From contig CALVUR010000003.1 of NCBI GenBank assembly GCA_944363645.1, forward strand, positions 62,001 through 126,000: a stretch of 64,000 nt of DNA, read 5' to 3'. This stretch comes from an uncultured Clostridia bacterium (lineage in GTDB: Bacteria > Bacillota > Clostridia > Christensenellales > Borkfalkiaceae). Made by a program: the position numbers and the translations under genes. Below are positions 17,449-26,621 of this stretch, piece after piece (position 1 is the stretch's first letter; each line of letters begins with the position of its first letter). The notes beneath the pieces are model-generated. The model did not search any database. It was not told the origin of the DNA and saw only the letters and a program-made list of their open reading frames with translations.

Positions 17449-19247
17449 AAAGAAGATTTTTAGCCGTAGTTTTAACGCTTATCCTATGTTTATTGTTAAC
17501 TTCTTGCAGTACAGTCCCCCTTCCTGACACCGGAAACACGGGCGGAACGCTTACGCAAGAAGCATCCGTTGACGAGGGCGATATAATAAAAACTTACGGC
17601 GACATTTTATATAAATTCCAAACGGACGGCTTGTTTATTTATAGGCTTGAAAAAGGCGTGCCGAAAAAGATTGCATTTTACAATTTTAATGTAAAAGTTT
17701 TACCTCAAGCACTATATGTAACCGACAGTAAGATTATTATTTTATATGAAAAGTGCGCATTTAGCAGTATTTATTATCGCATAATAAGTAAATATTTGAC
17801 CGATGACAGAGGTGGTTTACAAACTGAAAACCACATTGAAATTATTGATAAGCCTGTTTTTGATGGGGAAACCCCTGTTGATTTATCGAGTTACGCAAAT
17901 TACAAATTTGAAACAAGTTGCGAGTTTATTGATTCAAGGTTTACCACAGCAAACAACACCATTTATTATCTATTTAAATTTGAGTACGACATTTTTGATA
18001 CAGAGATAGAAAGTCAACCCGTTTTTATTTACGAAGAAAATGATGTAAAAATGACCTTTGAAGAATTTAAAAACCCTCGTGCTGTTAGAGATAAGGACGA
18101 AGGCACTAACGAATTAAACACCGCAAGTGTGATTGTAAGTTTTGATTTGTCTACCCAAACAACTTCCCCACAAATTTTGGGCTTAAAGGGTGTGGACTTT
18201 AAAGACTTTTACATGACAGACAAAAGTTGCTATGTAATTGCCAATTTTTATAGTTGGATAAGCACCGGCTGTTATTCAAGACCTTATTATTCGAGTTGCA
18301 TTTCTCAAATCGACCTTAGCACGTTTACCATAAAAAACAATGTTACCCTTTTTGAGTATATAATTTACGATAGGCGTGCGATAAAGGAATTTGACGACGC
18401 AGTTTTTGTAACCGCCACAAAGCACACCGATAAACAGCATTACACCACAGTGATATCTTTTGACAAAAACACTATGGAAGTAATTTCACAACTAACTGCT
18501 CTTGGCGAAGGTGAAGATGTAAAATCTGTCGCTTACGAAGAAAAGGACGGAAAACGTTATTGTTATATCACGACCTTTAAAGATATTGACCCCTTGTTTT
18601 TGGTAGATATCACCGACCCACAAAGCATGCAAACATTAGGTTATGTTGAGATGCCGGGCTATTCTGCATTTATGTTGCCCGTTGGTGATTATATGATTTC
18701 GCTTGGCTATGACGGTTCAGGACTTATAAAAGTTGACCTTTATAAAACGCAAGACGAAGTAATTAAACTTATCGACCAAAAAATTTACACTGCCCTTTTT
18801 AGTAACGCAATAAAAGATCCAAATACCATTATGATAAGCGACAACATGTTTGCCTTTTGCATAACAGATGGCGATGTAAATGTAGAGTATTGCAGACAAG
18901 AATTAAAACTTATGCAGATTGTAGACGAAAAACTTGTTGAATTAGGCACGATTATCAATATCGACGATGGCGAAACAGAATTATTTAAAAATTACCCAAA
19001 TTATAAACCTAACGGCGAAGCGCAAACGGAAAGACTAACATTAACAGACCTTGGGCTTTGTTCCTTAATAATTGAAGGTAGCAGAATTTTTGATAACTTC
19101 CTTTATGTAATAAGCGACGGTCTAATCTGCAGTTATCAGTTAACACAAAATGATACTTCGCTATATTTAGATACAAACCCATATCATATTGAGTTTACAC
19201 ATCAAACTGCTGACCAAGATTATTATGTGAATAACAGCATAAATTGA
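17445..19247 (+). CDS. Lipoprotein with C-terminal beta-propeller (PF09826 type)
   Basis: A 600-residue exported protein. Lipobox LLTSC gives C21. The EASVDEGDIIKTYGDILYKF segment near 38-57 is the hallmark opening of the secreted beta-propeller family distantly related to WD-40 proteins, and repeated beta blades follow to about 530. The ATG overlaps the Lgt-like gene by 4 bases, so it is translationally coupled. Members of this family are common in Clostridia and archaea and are thought to act as surface scaffolds. The specific role here is unknown. Confidence 0.85.
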   Translation: MKRRFLAVVLTLILCLLLTSCSTVPLPDTGNTGGTLTQEASVDEGDIIKTYGDILYKFQTDGLFIYRLEKGVPKKIAFYNFNVKVLPQALYVTDSKIIILYEKCAFSSIYYRIISKYLTDDRGGLQTENHIEIIDKPVFDGETPVDLSSYANYKFETSCEFIDSRFTTANNTIYYLFKFEYDIFDTEIESQPVFIYEENDVKMTFEEFKNPRAVRDKDEGTNELNTASVIVSFDLSTQTTSPQILGLKGVDFKDFYMTDKSCYVIANFYSWISTGCYSRPYYSSCISQIDLSTFTIKNNVTLFEYIIYDRRAIKEFDDAVFVTATKHTDKQHYTTVISFDKNTMEVISQLTALGEGEDVKSVAYEEKDGKRYCYITTFKDIDPLFLVDITDPQSMQTLGYVEMPGYSAFMLPVGDYMISLGYDGSGLIKVDLYKTQDEVIKLIDQKIYTALFSNAIKDPNTIMISDNMFAFCITDGDVNVEYCRQELKLMQIVDEKLVELGTIINIDDGETELFKNYPNYKPNGEAQTERLTLTDLGLCSLIIEGSRIFDNFLYVISDGLICSYQLTQNDTSLYLDTNPYHIEFTHQTADQDYYVNNSIN

Positions 19248-19250
19248 CAA

Positions 19251-19287
19251 AAAAGTGGCGATAATCGGCTTATAGCCCCACTTTTTA
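19251..19287 (+). repeat. Dispersed element, copy 9
   Basis: AAAAAGTGGC GATAATCGGC TTATAGCC CCACTTTTT; complementary arms. It starts three bases after the beta-propeller stop codon and may serve as its terminator. Confidence 0.93.
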
Positions 19288-19359
19288 AAAAAATATAAAA
19301 AATATTGTTATTTTGATACATTAAATTTATCAAAAATTATGACAATATGAGGGAATATT

Positions 19360-19803
19360 ATGGGCGATTTTGATTTTATCCAAATTAAAAAGGAAAAACT
19401 TCAAAAGCAAAGCAAAACATTAACTATCGTTGGTGGCGTATTTACAGCAATTACATTAGTGCTTGAAATTATCTTTTTATTAAGTTATTTAAAATTTGCT
19501 ACAAGTACAGCCGATGGTAATGATCAATTAGAAGGTGGCTTAAGTTTAGTTCTTTTAGCGTTTACTTTTTTTTACTGCGTAGTACCAAGTTTTGTCACGG
19601 GCGTTGTAAGTTTAATTGTAAATCTTGTTGCAATTAAAAAAAGTAAAAAGTATTTAATTTTAAATATTGTATTTGCAGTACTTACATTTTTGGCGATCGC
19701 AATTTTCATTGCTTGTTTTGTTCACAGCCAAATTAACCAACAAACGCCAGCTGAAACTACACAAATTTTTAACGCAATAAAAGCATTAAACCTAATCGGC
19801 TAA
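19360..19803 (+). CDS. Small membrane protein, function unknown
   Basis: A 147-residue protein with three to four membrane segments (about 22-47, 62-82, 85-95 and 100-123) and a charged, lysine-rich N-terminus. The pattern resembles the DUF4190-like small membrane proteins of Firmicutes, but I cannot assign it. GAGGG precedes the ATG. It is flanked on both sides by dispersed-element copies and appears monocistronic. Confidence 0.6.
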   Translation: MGDFDFIQIKKEKLQKQSKTLTIVGGVFTAITLVLEIIFLLSYLKFATSTADGNDQLEGGLSLVLLAFTFFYCVVPSFVTGVVSLIVNLVAIKKSKKYLILNIVFAVLTFLAIAIFIACFVHSQINQQTPAETTQIFNAIKALNLIG

Positions 19804-19807
19804 ATTA

Positions 19808-19844
19808 AAAAAGTGGCAATAATCGGCTTATAGCCCCACTTTTT
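19808..19844 (+). repeat. Dispersed element, copy 10
   Basis: AAAAAGTGGC AATAATCGGC TTATAGCC CCACTTTTT. Only one base differs from copy 9, about 560 bases away. It lies immediately after a stop codon and between convergent genes. Confidence 0.93.
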
Positions 19845-19936
19845 AAAAATTTAACATTAAAATAAGCGGGCCTAAATTTAGGCTCGCTTTTATTTTTTAT
19901 GGTTTTAAGATTTAACTTTTTTAACTAAACTTTTTA

Positions 19937-20638
19937 TCAAACGAACATTACGGAAAGTGCGATAAGAAGTTGGGCTGGATAGTATAGATAATGTAATAAA
20001 ATCATAAGTTTAAAATCTTTATATTCGCTGAAATTGTAAACACATATGGCGGTGTCGCTTGCGACAAAGGACAAACTGCCGATTGCAAACATTAAACTGC
20101 CTATACTGAAAGTGTTGATTGCTGTTGAGATTGCAGTTGCGCTCATCAAACAAACGATTGCGATATATAGATAAATGCCAATTTGTAGTCTACCGCCCTT
20201 TACCTTCCAGCGTGCAAGCACAAAAGTTGAAGTTGCAAAACTTATGATAAACGCAAGCGTTGTAATTGGCACGATGTCAGGATTTACATAGACAAAGTAA
20301 AGTATGAACAAAATATGTTCTAATGTAAAGGAAACGGCACCGATTGCAAAATAAAGTTCATAAAACTTTTTGCTAAAATGCCTAAACGCCAAAAGGATAT
20401 CGCCCACCATACCAAAAAACAAACCGAGCGTTATGATAAGCCAAAATTCGCTGTATCCAACGTTTAGCGTGAAGATGGATATTAGCGGTATGAACATAAA
20501 GCAAAGGGACGCAAACAGTTTGTAAATAAGTGCCTTTTTATGGTCAGCCTTTTGCGATGCTTCTAAAAACGGTCTATTAAAAACAAGGCTTGCGCAAGAT
20601 AGTGCCAAGCACAAAATAAGTGATAAATTAAGCGACAT
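19937..20638 (-). CDS. YhhN / TMEM86 family membrane protein
   Basis: A 233-residue protein with about eight membrane segments. The FFGMVGDILLAFR (about 78-90), AVSFTLEHILFILYF and SLSFVASDTAICVYNF segments match the conserved aspartate- and histidine-bearing motifs of the YhhN family. The animal homologue TMEM86 is a lysoplasmalogenase; bacterial members are mostly uncharacterised and may act on ether or lyso-lipids. It is a single gene. A hairpin at about 19865-19892 (GCGGGCCTAAATTTAGGCTC then GC) lies downstream and could terminate it. Confidence 0.8.
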   Translation of the reverse strand: MSLNLSLILCLALSCASLVFNRPFLEASQKADHKKALIYKLFASLCFMFIPLISIFTLNVGYSEFWLIITLGLFFGMVGDILLAFRHFSKKFYELYFAIGAVSFTLEHILFILYFVYVNPDIVPITTLAFIISFATSTFVLARWKVKGGRLQIGIYLYIAIVCLMSATAISTAINTFSIGSLMFAIGSLSFVASDTAICVYNFSEYKDFKLMILLHYLYYPAQLLIALSVMFV

Positions 20639-20765
20639 ATGCCCACCTTAAGAAAAATTTTATCTAAAAGTTATATATTTTTTCAAGTTGATTTTGTAAA
20701 ATTTTTAAAAACCTTAGTAAAAATAGAAAAATAAAAAAGGGCATTTATTCGTCCCTTTTTGATTA

Positions 20766-21023
20766 TTAGCCGTCTAAACCAAAACTTTGTCTTACCATGT
20801 CTTCAATAACGATATCGTAAATTTCACCGATTGAAGCGCAATACTTTAATACGTCCCATGGTTCGTTGGTGTGGTAATGAATTTTGATTAAATCGCTGTC
20901 GCCAACAACAAGCAAGCAGTCGCCTTTAAAATTCTTTTCAAAGTATTCCCTAATCTTATTTTCGTCTAAGTCATTACCTTCAATTAAAAGTTGGGTGTCA
21001 TACCTAAATTCAGTTTCTTCCAT
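20766..21023 (-). CDS. Stand-alone FakA/YloV middle-domain-like protein
   Basis: An 85-residue protein resembling the segment of FakA (YloV, fatty-acid kinase catalytic subunit) that follows the DAK2 domain: YDTQLLIEG, DENKIREYFEK, GDCLLVVGDSDLIKIHYHTN and IYDIVIEDMVRQ. In FakA this region has the pattern GDSLVVVGDD...KVHIHTN. Here it exists alone, with no DAK2 ATP-binding domain in the window. The ATG at 21023 is chosen because GGAGGT lies 5 bases upstream, rather than the upstream ATG at 21071. A textbook promoter precedes it. It could be a regulatory or lipid-binding partner; that is inference. Confidence 0.72.
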   Translation of the reverse strand: MEETEFRYDTQLLIEGNDLDENKIREYFEKNFKGDCLLVVGDSDLIKIHYHTNEPWDVLKYCASIGEIYDIVIEDMVRQSFGLDG

Positions 21024-21094
21024 AATTACCTCCGAATTAAAACGCATAATTTTTGCGTTAATAAAAAACAAAGTTTATTCTTTGCTTAACTGAT

Positions 21095-21123
21095 ATTATA
21101 AAATATTTTTCACCTTTTGTCAA
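21095..21123 (-). promoter_or_regulatory. Consensus sigma-A promoter of the FakA-like gene
   Basis: On the minus strand: -35 TTGACA (21118-21123), 17-base spacer, -10 TATAAT (21095-21100). Perfect consensus hexamers, with a leader of about 65 bases. Confidence 0.88.
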
Positions 21124-21284
21124 TACCTAAACCTTTTTATTGGTGTTTATATTAACTTTAACCGCAAAAATTTGTAAAAATATAGCGTGTTTTGCACACA
21201 TGGTCGCTTAAAACGCCATTTTCAGCACTTAAAATTTTTTTGCTTTTTTTGTAATTTTTTTATCAATTTACCACAAATTTCGAG
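21124..21284. other. Divergent intergenic region with a second-family motif
   Basis: At 21192-21207 the minus strand reads AAGCGACCATGTGTG, identical over 15 bases to 6540-6554. No coding signal was seen. Confidence 0.5.
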
Positions 21285-21313
21285 TTGAATTATTTTAAAA
21301 AAACTTTTATATA
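21285..21313 (+). promoter_or_regulatory. Probable promoter of the GH3 gene
   Basis: -35 TTGAAT (21285-21290), 17-base spacer, -10 TATATA (21308-21313). Confidence 0.6.
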
Positions 21314-21367
21314 ATGCCTTGCTTATATAATTATCTTATGTTAAAATAATTAAATAGAAGGTGTATA

Positions 21368-23722
21368 ATGGATATTTTAGAAACTTTGTCAAAGATGACA
21401 AACGAAGAAAAAGTTAATATATTAAACGGCAAAGATTTTTGGCACACACAAGACTTTGAAAACCTTGGCATAAAAAGTGTAAAATTTGCCGATGGTCCGT
21501 GCGGACTGCGTGTGGAAAAGCCCACAAAGAAAAAGGGTTTAAACGAAACTTATCCTTCCACACTTTACCCCACCCCGAGTGCCGTTGCAACCACGTGGAA
21601 TGTTGATTTTGCAAAGGAACTTGGCGAACTTATGGGTGAAGAAGCCGCTTTAAACAAGGTAAACGTAGTGCTTACGCCCGGCATAAACATAAAGCGCAAC
21701 CCACTTTGCGGACGCAACTTTGAGTATTTTAGCGAAGACCCTTACCTTGCGGGCAAACTTTCGGCAAGCGTTATTAAAGGCATACAAGCAAACGGCACGG
21801 GCGCATGCGTAAAGCATTTTGCGGCAAACAACCAAGAAACAAGGCGCATGACGAGCAATTCAGTTGTTGATGAGCGTGCCTTGCGTGAACTTTATCTTAC
21901 CGCTTTTGAGATTGCCGTAAAGGAAGCTAACCCAAAAGCCTTGATGACTTCTTACAACAAAATCAATGGCGAATACGCTCACGAAAACAAGCACCTTTTG
22001 AGCATTTTGCGTGATGAATGGGGATATGACGGCGTTGTAATATCCGACTGGGGCGGCTGCAACAACCCCATTACTGCACTTAAAAACGGCGCAGATCTAT
22101 CAATGCCTTACAGCCCCTATTTAAGGGAAAAACTGCTTGACGGCGTAAATGGCGGCGAAATAACAAGCGATGAATTAGATGTATCGGCGCAAAGAATCTT
22201 AAAACTCTACGCTTCTACATCAAAACCGGGCAAGTCTGGCGAGCATGGTGTTGAGTTTGATTATAGTTCACAATTTGCCTTGCGCTGTGCGGAAGAGTCC
22301 ATTGTTTTGCTTAAAAACGATAACGTACTGCCACTAAACCACTTTTCGCCCACCGTTTTTACGGGCGACATCATGTTTGAAACAACCCTTCAGGGTGCTG
22401 GCTCTTCACATGTAAACCCAATAAAAAGCGAAAACATTTGCGACGTAATAAATAATTACGACCTTAATGTTTACGGCGTTGAAAGGACAAACTTTATCCC
22501 AACAAAGAAGAAAAAAGAAACAAAGTATGACGCCAAAAACCCCGATTTAGAGATTGCCGTAGTATTTTTTGGCTATAAAGATAACTACGAAGCGGAAGGC
22601 AAAGACAGAACCACTTTAAGCCTGCCGAAAGAGCAAATATCCGCCTATAGGTCGGTTAGAGAACGTTTTTCTAAAGTTGTAAGCGTTGTAATTAGTGGCG
22701 GAATTGTTGACTTTACGCCCATTTTAGACAGCGATGCCATTTTATACTGCCCACTTGGCGGACATAAAATGCCGACAGCAATTTTAAATGTTTTAACGGG
22801 CAAAGTAAACCCATCTGGCAAACTTACGGAAAGCATACCTTATAGTTATGACGACGTGCCGACCAAAAACTTTGCGTGTGATTTTGATACGCAGTACCGT
22901 GAAAGCATTTTTGTGGGATATAGGTATTATGACACGGCAAGGGTGCCCGTTTTATACCCCTTTGGACACGGACTTTCTTACACCAAATTTGAATACTTTA
23001 ATGCGGTAACCGACAAACACGGCATTAAGTTTACCGTAAAAAATGTTGGCGATACAGAAGGTGCGGAAGTTTGCCAAGTTTATGTATCAAAACAAGAAAG
23101 TAAAATTTTTAGACCTAACAAGGAATTAAAGGGCTTTACCAAGGTTTATTTGCGCCCCGGCGAGCAAAAAACCATATACGTCCCCTTTGATGACATGACT
23201 TTCCGCTATTTTAACACAACCACAATGCACTTTGAAAAGGAAGCAGGAAGTTATAAAATTTATGTTGCTTCATCTTTAAAAGACATAAGATTGTGCGTTC
23301 CACTTTTGATAAGCGGAACGGCAAAATTGAGCGAAAGGCGTGATTTAGCAAGTTATTATGTGGCAAGGGTTAAGAACGTTGAGCAAGATGAGTTTGAACG
23401 ACTTTTGGGGCATGAGATTGTTAGTAGCCAATACAATTTTTACAAGAAAAATCGTATTGTTGTTGACGAAAACACCCCTATTTGCGACCTAAAATATGCC
23501 AAAGGCTTTGTTGCAAGGTGCCTTGGTAAAAAGATTAGCCGTAAACTTAAAAAAGTTGATAAACTTGCTTACGAAAAAGCCTATATGTTTTGCACTGTTG
23601 CCTATACGCCATTAAGAACGATAACATATTTTACCGGCGGTAACACCAACAAACTTAAAGGACTTTTAGAACTGTCTAACCACGGTGTTTTTAAAGGTTT
23701 AAAGTACCTTTTGAAAAAGTAA
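21368..23722 (+). CDS. Glycoside hydrolase family 3 beta-glucosidase-type enzyme
   Basis: A 784-residue cytoplasmic enzyme (no signal peptide) that should release non-reducing sugars from beta-glycosides. Domain order: GH3 TIM barrel (1-280) with KHFAANN (149-155) and the nucleophile D227 in VISDWGG; GH3 C-terminal alpha/beta sandwich (about 300-530) with FFGYKDNYEAEGKDRT; fibronectin-like domain (about 560-640); then an unusual extra tail of about 140 residues (about 645-784) that is lysine-rich and ends with a helical region. Residues about 423-431 (ISAYRSVRE) come from a dispersed-element copy. GAAGGTG precedes the ATG. Whether the natural substrate is a glucoside, xyloside or other sugar is not visible. 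Confidence 0.93.
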   Translation: MDILETLSKMTNEEKVNILNGKDFWHTQDFENLGIKSVKFADGPCGLRVEKPTKKKGLNETYPSTLYPTPSAVATTWNVDFAKELGELMGEEAALNKVNVVLTPGINIKRNPLCGRNFEYFSEDPYLAGKLSASVIKGIQANGTGACVKHFAANNQETRRMTSNSVVDERALRELYLTAFEIAVKEANPKALMTSYNKINGEYAHENKHLLSILRDEWGYDGVVISDWGGCNNPITALKNGADLSMPYSPYLREKLLDGVNGGEITSDELDVSAQRILKLYASTSKPGKSGEHGVEFDYSSQFALRCAEESIVLLKNDNVLPLNHFSPTVFTGDIMFETTLQGAGSSHVNPIKSENICDVINNYDLNVYGVERTNFIPTKKKKETKYDAKNPDLEIAVVFFGYKDNYEAEGKDRTTLSLPKEQISAYRSVRERFSKVVSVVISGGIVDFTPILDSDAILYCPLGGHKMPTAILNVLTGKVNPSGKLTESIPYSYDDVPTKNFACDFDTQYRESIFVGYRYYDTARVPVLYPFGHGLSYTKFEYFNAVTDKHGIKFTVKNVGDTEGAEVCQVYVSKQESKIFRPNKELKGFTKVYLRPGEQKTIYVPFDDMTFRYFNTTTMHFEKEAGSYKIYVASSLKDIRLCVPLLISGTAKLSERRDLASYYVARVKNVEQDEFERLLGHEIVSSQYNFYKKNRIVVDENTPICDLKYAKGFVARCLGKKISRKLKKVDKLAYEKAYMFCTVAYTPLRTITYFTGGNTNKLKGLLELSNHGVFKGLKYLLKK
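22636..22660 (-). repeat. Dispersed element inside the GH3 gene, copy 11
   Basis: AAATATCCGCCTATAGGTC then GGTTAG on the plus strand; partial copy. Translated as ISAYRSVR. Confidence 0.72.
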
Positions 23723-23729
23723 AATAAAT

Positions 23730-23778
23730 AAAAAAGCCTTGATAATCGACCTATACGCCGACTTTTAAGGCTTTTTTT
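23730..23778 (+). terminator. Terminator of the GH3 gene with the element core as its loop
   Basis: Stem AAAAAAGCCTT / AAGGCTTTTTT; the loop is the core of dispersed-element copy 12. Confidence 0.85.
23731..23766 (+). repeat. Dispersed element, copy 12
   Basis: AAAAAGCCTT GATAATCGAC CTATACGCC GACTTTT. The left arm is shared with copy 1, and the CTATACGCC core variant is shared with the RseP in-gene copy. Confidence 0.88.
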
Positions 23779-23897
23779 GTTTTTTCGCCCTACTTTTTCC
23801 GCCGTCCAAAAAAACAAAAAACTTACTAAAAAACCACCCAAAAACAAGCCGACGAAAACAAGAAAACCGCCCAAAAACCAACAAAAACCAAAAAGAA

Positions 23898-23928
23898 AAA
23901 GCCAACCAAACGGTTGGCTTTTTTTGTT
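23898..23928 (-). terminator. Terminator of the pullulanase gene
   Basis: Stem AAAGCCAACC / GGTTGGCTTT with an AAAC loop; the A-run on the plus strand gives the U-tract for minus-strand transcription. It is 8 bases beyond the pullulanase stop codon. Confidence 0.88.
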
Positions 23929-23936
23929 AAAAACCA

Positions 23937-26558
23937 TCAAACGGTTTTATACATAATGATTGTTTGATATGGTTGTAATTGAATTTTAGAACCATCGAAA
24001 GCGGTTGCTTGTGGGTTTAATGTATCGAGGTATAAAGTCATACCTTCGGTAGCGATTTCAACGCCAGCAACTGTGCCGTTTGCGTGGTAGATTTCGTAAG
24101 CCTTGCCTTCAGAAGTAAACTTAATAGCGATAACTGAACCACCAGCTTGGCTTGTTACGTCGTAATTTGCCATATCAGCCTCTTCTAAGTGCATTGAAGC
24201 GGTAGATTTCTTTAACGCAATCAATTTTTGGTAAGCAACGAAGATGTCGTTATTTTTAATCTTTAATGCGTAATCGAGTTCGTTTACCTTATAACTTTCG
24301 TTGTAAGAGTTGTGGCTGCCGCCCTTTGTCCTTAAGAATTCTTCGCCGGCGAGCATGAATGTTGTGCCTTGAGAAGTCAAAACAACGGAGTTAGCAAGTA
24401 AAGCCATCTTTCTTACAGTTTCTTCGTTGGTAATACCAGCAGCATTGATTCTGTCGTACAATGTGTAGTTGTCGTGGCAAGTAACGTAGTTTACGGTCTT
24501 GTTTGGATCGTTAATGTTTAAAGTACCAGCGGTAACGCCTTGGATACCTTTAACGATCTTGGAAACGTCAAGGTTGCTGATTTTAACGCTGTTTGTAACC
24601 CAACCTAATTCTTCAACACCGCTCATACCGCCTTTGATTAAGGCATCACGCATTTGGTCGTTGAATTGACCAAAGCCATCGAAGTTGTTTGCGTTTACTT
24701 GAACTGCTTGTTGAGAACTTGGAAGTGTTGATGTACCACTCATCCAAGGTTCGCCATAAACAACGATGTTTGGATTTACTTCTTTAAGTTTTTCTGTAAG
24801 TAAATTCATTGTTTCGATATCGTGTAAGCCCATAAGGTCGAATCTGAAGCCACCGAGTTTGTATTCTTTAGCCCAGAAAGTAACGGAATCGATCATGAAT
24901 TTTCTGTACATTAAGTTTTCACTTGCGGTTTCGTTACCACAGCCAGAGCCGTTTGAAGCCTTGCCTTCGCTTGTGTAACGGAAGTAGTAATTTGGCATTA
25001 AAACGTCAAAGTTACTGCCTTCTAAACCGTTTACGTGGTTGTATACAACGTCCATAATGATGTTGATGCCTGCTTCGTTATAAGCCTTAACGAGTTGTTT
25101 GAATTCGTTGATTCTTACATAGCCGTCAGTAGGATCTGTTGCGTAAGCGCCTTCTAAAACGTTGTAGTTTACAGGGTTGTAACCCCAGTTAAATTCAGTA
25201 TTAACTTCGTCGTTTGCTTGGTCGAAAATAGGAATAATTTGAACAGCGTTTACGCCGAGTTCTTTGATGTGGTCAAAGCCTGTTTTAACGGTTACACCAT
25301 TTTGGGTGTAAGTTGTACCACTTTCAGCCATACCCAAGAATTTTTTGCGGTATGCTTCAGTACCTGTCCATGTTGCGGAACTTGTAACGTCAGCAACGTG
25401 AGTTTCCCATACAACCAATTCTTTTCTGTCGTAAGGTTTAGCAGAAACTTGGTCCCAACCTTTTGGATTGGTTTGAGAAAAGTCAACAATTTGCCCCCTT
25501 ACACCGTTAACGCCAGCACTTTTTGCGTATGGGTCAACGATTTCTTTGCCGTCTGGGTATTTGTTGTTTACAACGGTGTATGTGTAATATTTACCTGCTA
25601 AATCGCCACTAACGGTTACTTCATAAACGCCCTTGTCGCCCTTTGTCATTTTTTGGGTAGCGGGTGTTTCGCCAGCGGTCTTTGCACCTTTTTCATAAAT
25701 GTTTAAGGTAATCTGTGTTGAGAATGGTGACCAAACACGGAAAGTTGTGCTTTCTTTAGTGTAAATTGCACCGAGTTCGCCATCATAATAATATAAATCG
25801 TTAAATGTGTCGCTTGAGTATAAGCCACTCATGCTAACTTCGCTTGTGTCCGTTGTACCTTGATCGCTATAGGTAACTTCTACGGTGTAAACTGCTGTAA
25901 AGTCTGGTGTGAAGTCGCTTGCGAGTGTGATTCTGCCAGATTTTACATTTGCGAGTTTTTGTTCTGCAATAAGTATGCCGTTTTCATAAATTTTAGCATT
26001 GTTAATTTTAACTGAAGCGGTAACAACGATTGCCTTTTCAGTTGCAAATACAGCATTTTTAATCTTTGGTGTAACAATAAGTTCATCAGTCATATAAAGT
26101 TCCTTATCCCCTTGGGTAATATATACGTGATAGAAATTATTTTCATCCATTTCAAATTGAGATAAATCCCATTCCCTATCTTCATCGACGTCCTTAACCC
26201 AATCGGTTAATAAACGTGGAATCATACCGATTTTTTCAGTGCCGGTAAAGTTATCGAAAAGCACGGACATTGGATAAACAGCAACGCCACCAAAATCATC
26301 TTGGTAATTCATTGTGTAAAGTTTGCCTTCTTTACCTTCTGACCAAAGCCAAAAGCCCCATTTTAAATAGTCATTTTGATTGTTTCTTTTGTAGTGGATT
26401 TGCATGGTGGGCTCAGTTGCGGCAGGAATATCTGTTGGTAAAACAGTTTCTGGCTGTCCGCCGCCGGTAGAGTCTGTTCCTGGCTGATCTGGTTTACATG
26501 CGGAAAAGGCAAAAACCATCACCACCAATAATAACGCCAATAAACGTTTAATCTTCAT
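23937..26558 (-). CDS. pulA: Type I pullulanase lipoprotein (GH13)
   Basis: Debranching enzyme of 873 residues that cuts alpha-1,6 links in pullulan or branched starch at the cell surface. Lipobox FSAC gives C21. N-terminal starch-binding or Ig-like domains (about 40-260) are followed by a CBM48 domain (STTFRVWSPFSTQITLNIYE) and the GH13 barrel. NWGYNPVNY (near 456) is the type I pullulanase signature, followed by VVYNHV, GFRFDLMG (nucleophile D near 573), VYGEPW (acid near 601) and VTCHDN (near 696). The ATG at 26558 with AGGAGGG upstream is preferred over an upstream ATG at 26603. The promoter and an operator-like inverted repeat lie just upstream. Confidence 0.95.
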   Translation of the reverse strand: MKIKRLLALLLVVMVFAFSACKPDQPGTDSTGGGQPETVLPTDIPAATEPTMQIHYKRNNQNDYLKWGFWLWSEGKEGKLYTMNYQDDFGGVAVYPMSVLFDNFTGTEKIGMIPRLLTDWVKDVDEDREWDLSQFEMDENNFYHVYITQGDKELYMTDELIVTPKIKNAVFATEKAIVVTASVKINNAKIYENGILIAEQKLANVKSGRITLASDFTPDFTAVYTVEVTYSDQGTTDTSEVSMSGLYSSDTFNDLYYYDGELGAIYTKESTTFRVWSPFSTQITLNIYEKGAKTAGETPATQKMTKGDKGVYEVTVSGDLAGKYYTYTVVNNKYPDGKEIVDPYAKSAGVNGVRGQIVDFSQTNPKGWDQVSAKPYDRKELVVWETHVADVTSSATWTGTEAYRKKFLGMAESGTTYTQNGVTVKTGFDHIKELGVNAVQIIPIFDQANDEVNTEFNWGYNPVNYNVLEGAYATDPTDGYVRINEFKQLVKAYNEAGINIIMDVVYNHVNGLEGSNFDVLMPNYYFRYTSEGKASNGSGCGNETASENLMYRKFMIDSVTFWAKEYKLGGFRFDLMGLHDIETMNLLTEKLKEVNPNIVVYGEPWMSGTSTLPSSQQAVQVNANNFDGFGQFNDQMRDALIKGGMSGVEELGWVTNSVKISNLDVSKIVKGIQGVTAGTLNINDPNKTVNYVTCHDNYTLYDRINAAGITNEETVRKMALLANSVVLTSQGTTFMLAGEEFLRTKGGSHNSYNESYKVNELDYALKIKNNDIFVAYQKLIALKKSTASMHLEEADMANYDVTSQAGGSVIAIKFTSEGKAYEIYHANGTVAGVEIATEGMTLYLDTLNPQATAFDGSKIQLQPYQTIIMYKTV

Positions 26559-26587
26559 AGATTCCCTCCTATAATAGATTTTTTTAT

Positions 26588-26603
26588 TTGGCAAGTCTGC
26601 CAA
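26588..26603 (-). promoter_or_regulatory. Candidate operator in the pullulanase leader
   Basis: Inverted repeat TTGGCA-AGTC-TGCCAA, located about 12-27 bases after the expected transcription start. The position and symmetry suit a repressor of LacI/MalR type; no such regulator is in the window. Confidence 0.5.
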
Positions 26604-26621
26604 CTATGAAGTTATAAAATT

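Noticed and set aside
23602-23940. Minus-strand open frame of 112 codons with repeated G, F and L
   Set aside because: It runs through the GH3 3' end and two terminators; low-complexity composition comes from A/C-rich DNA.
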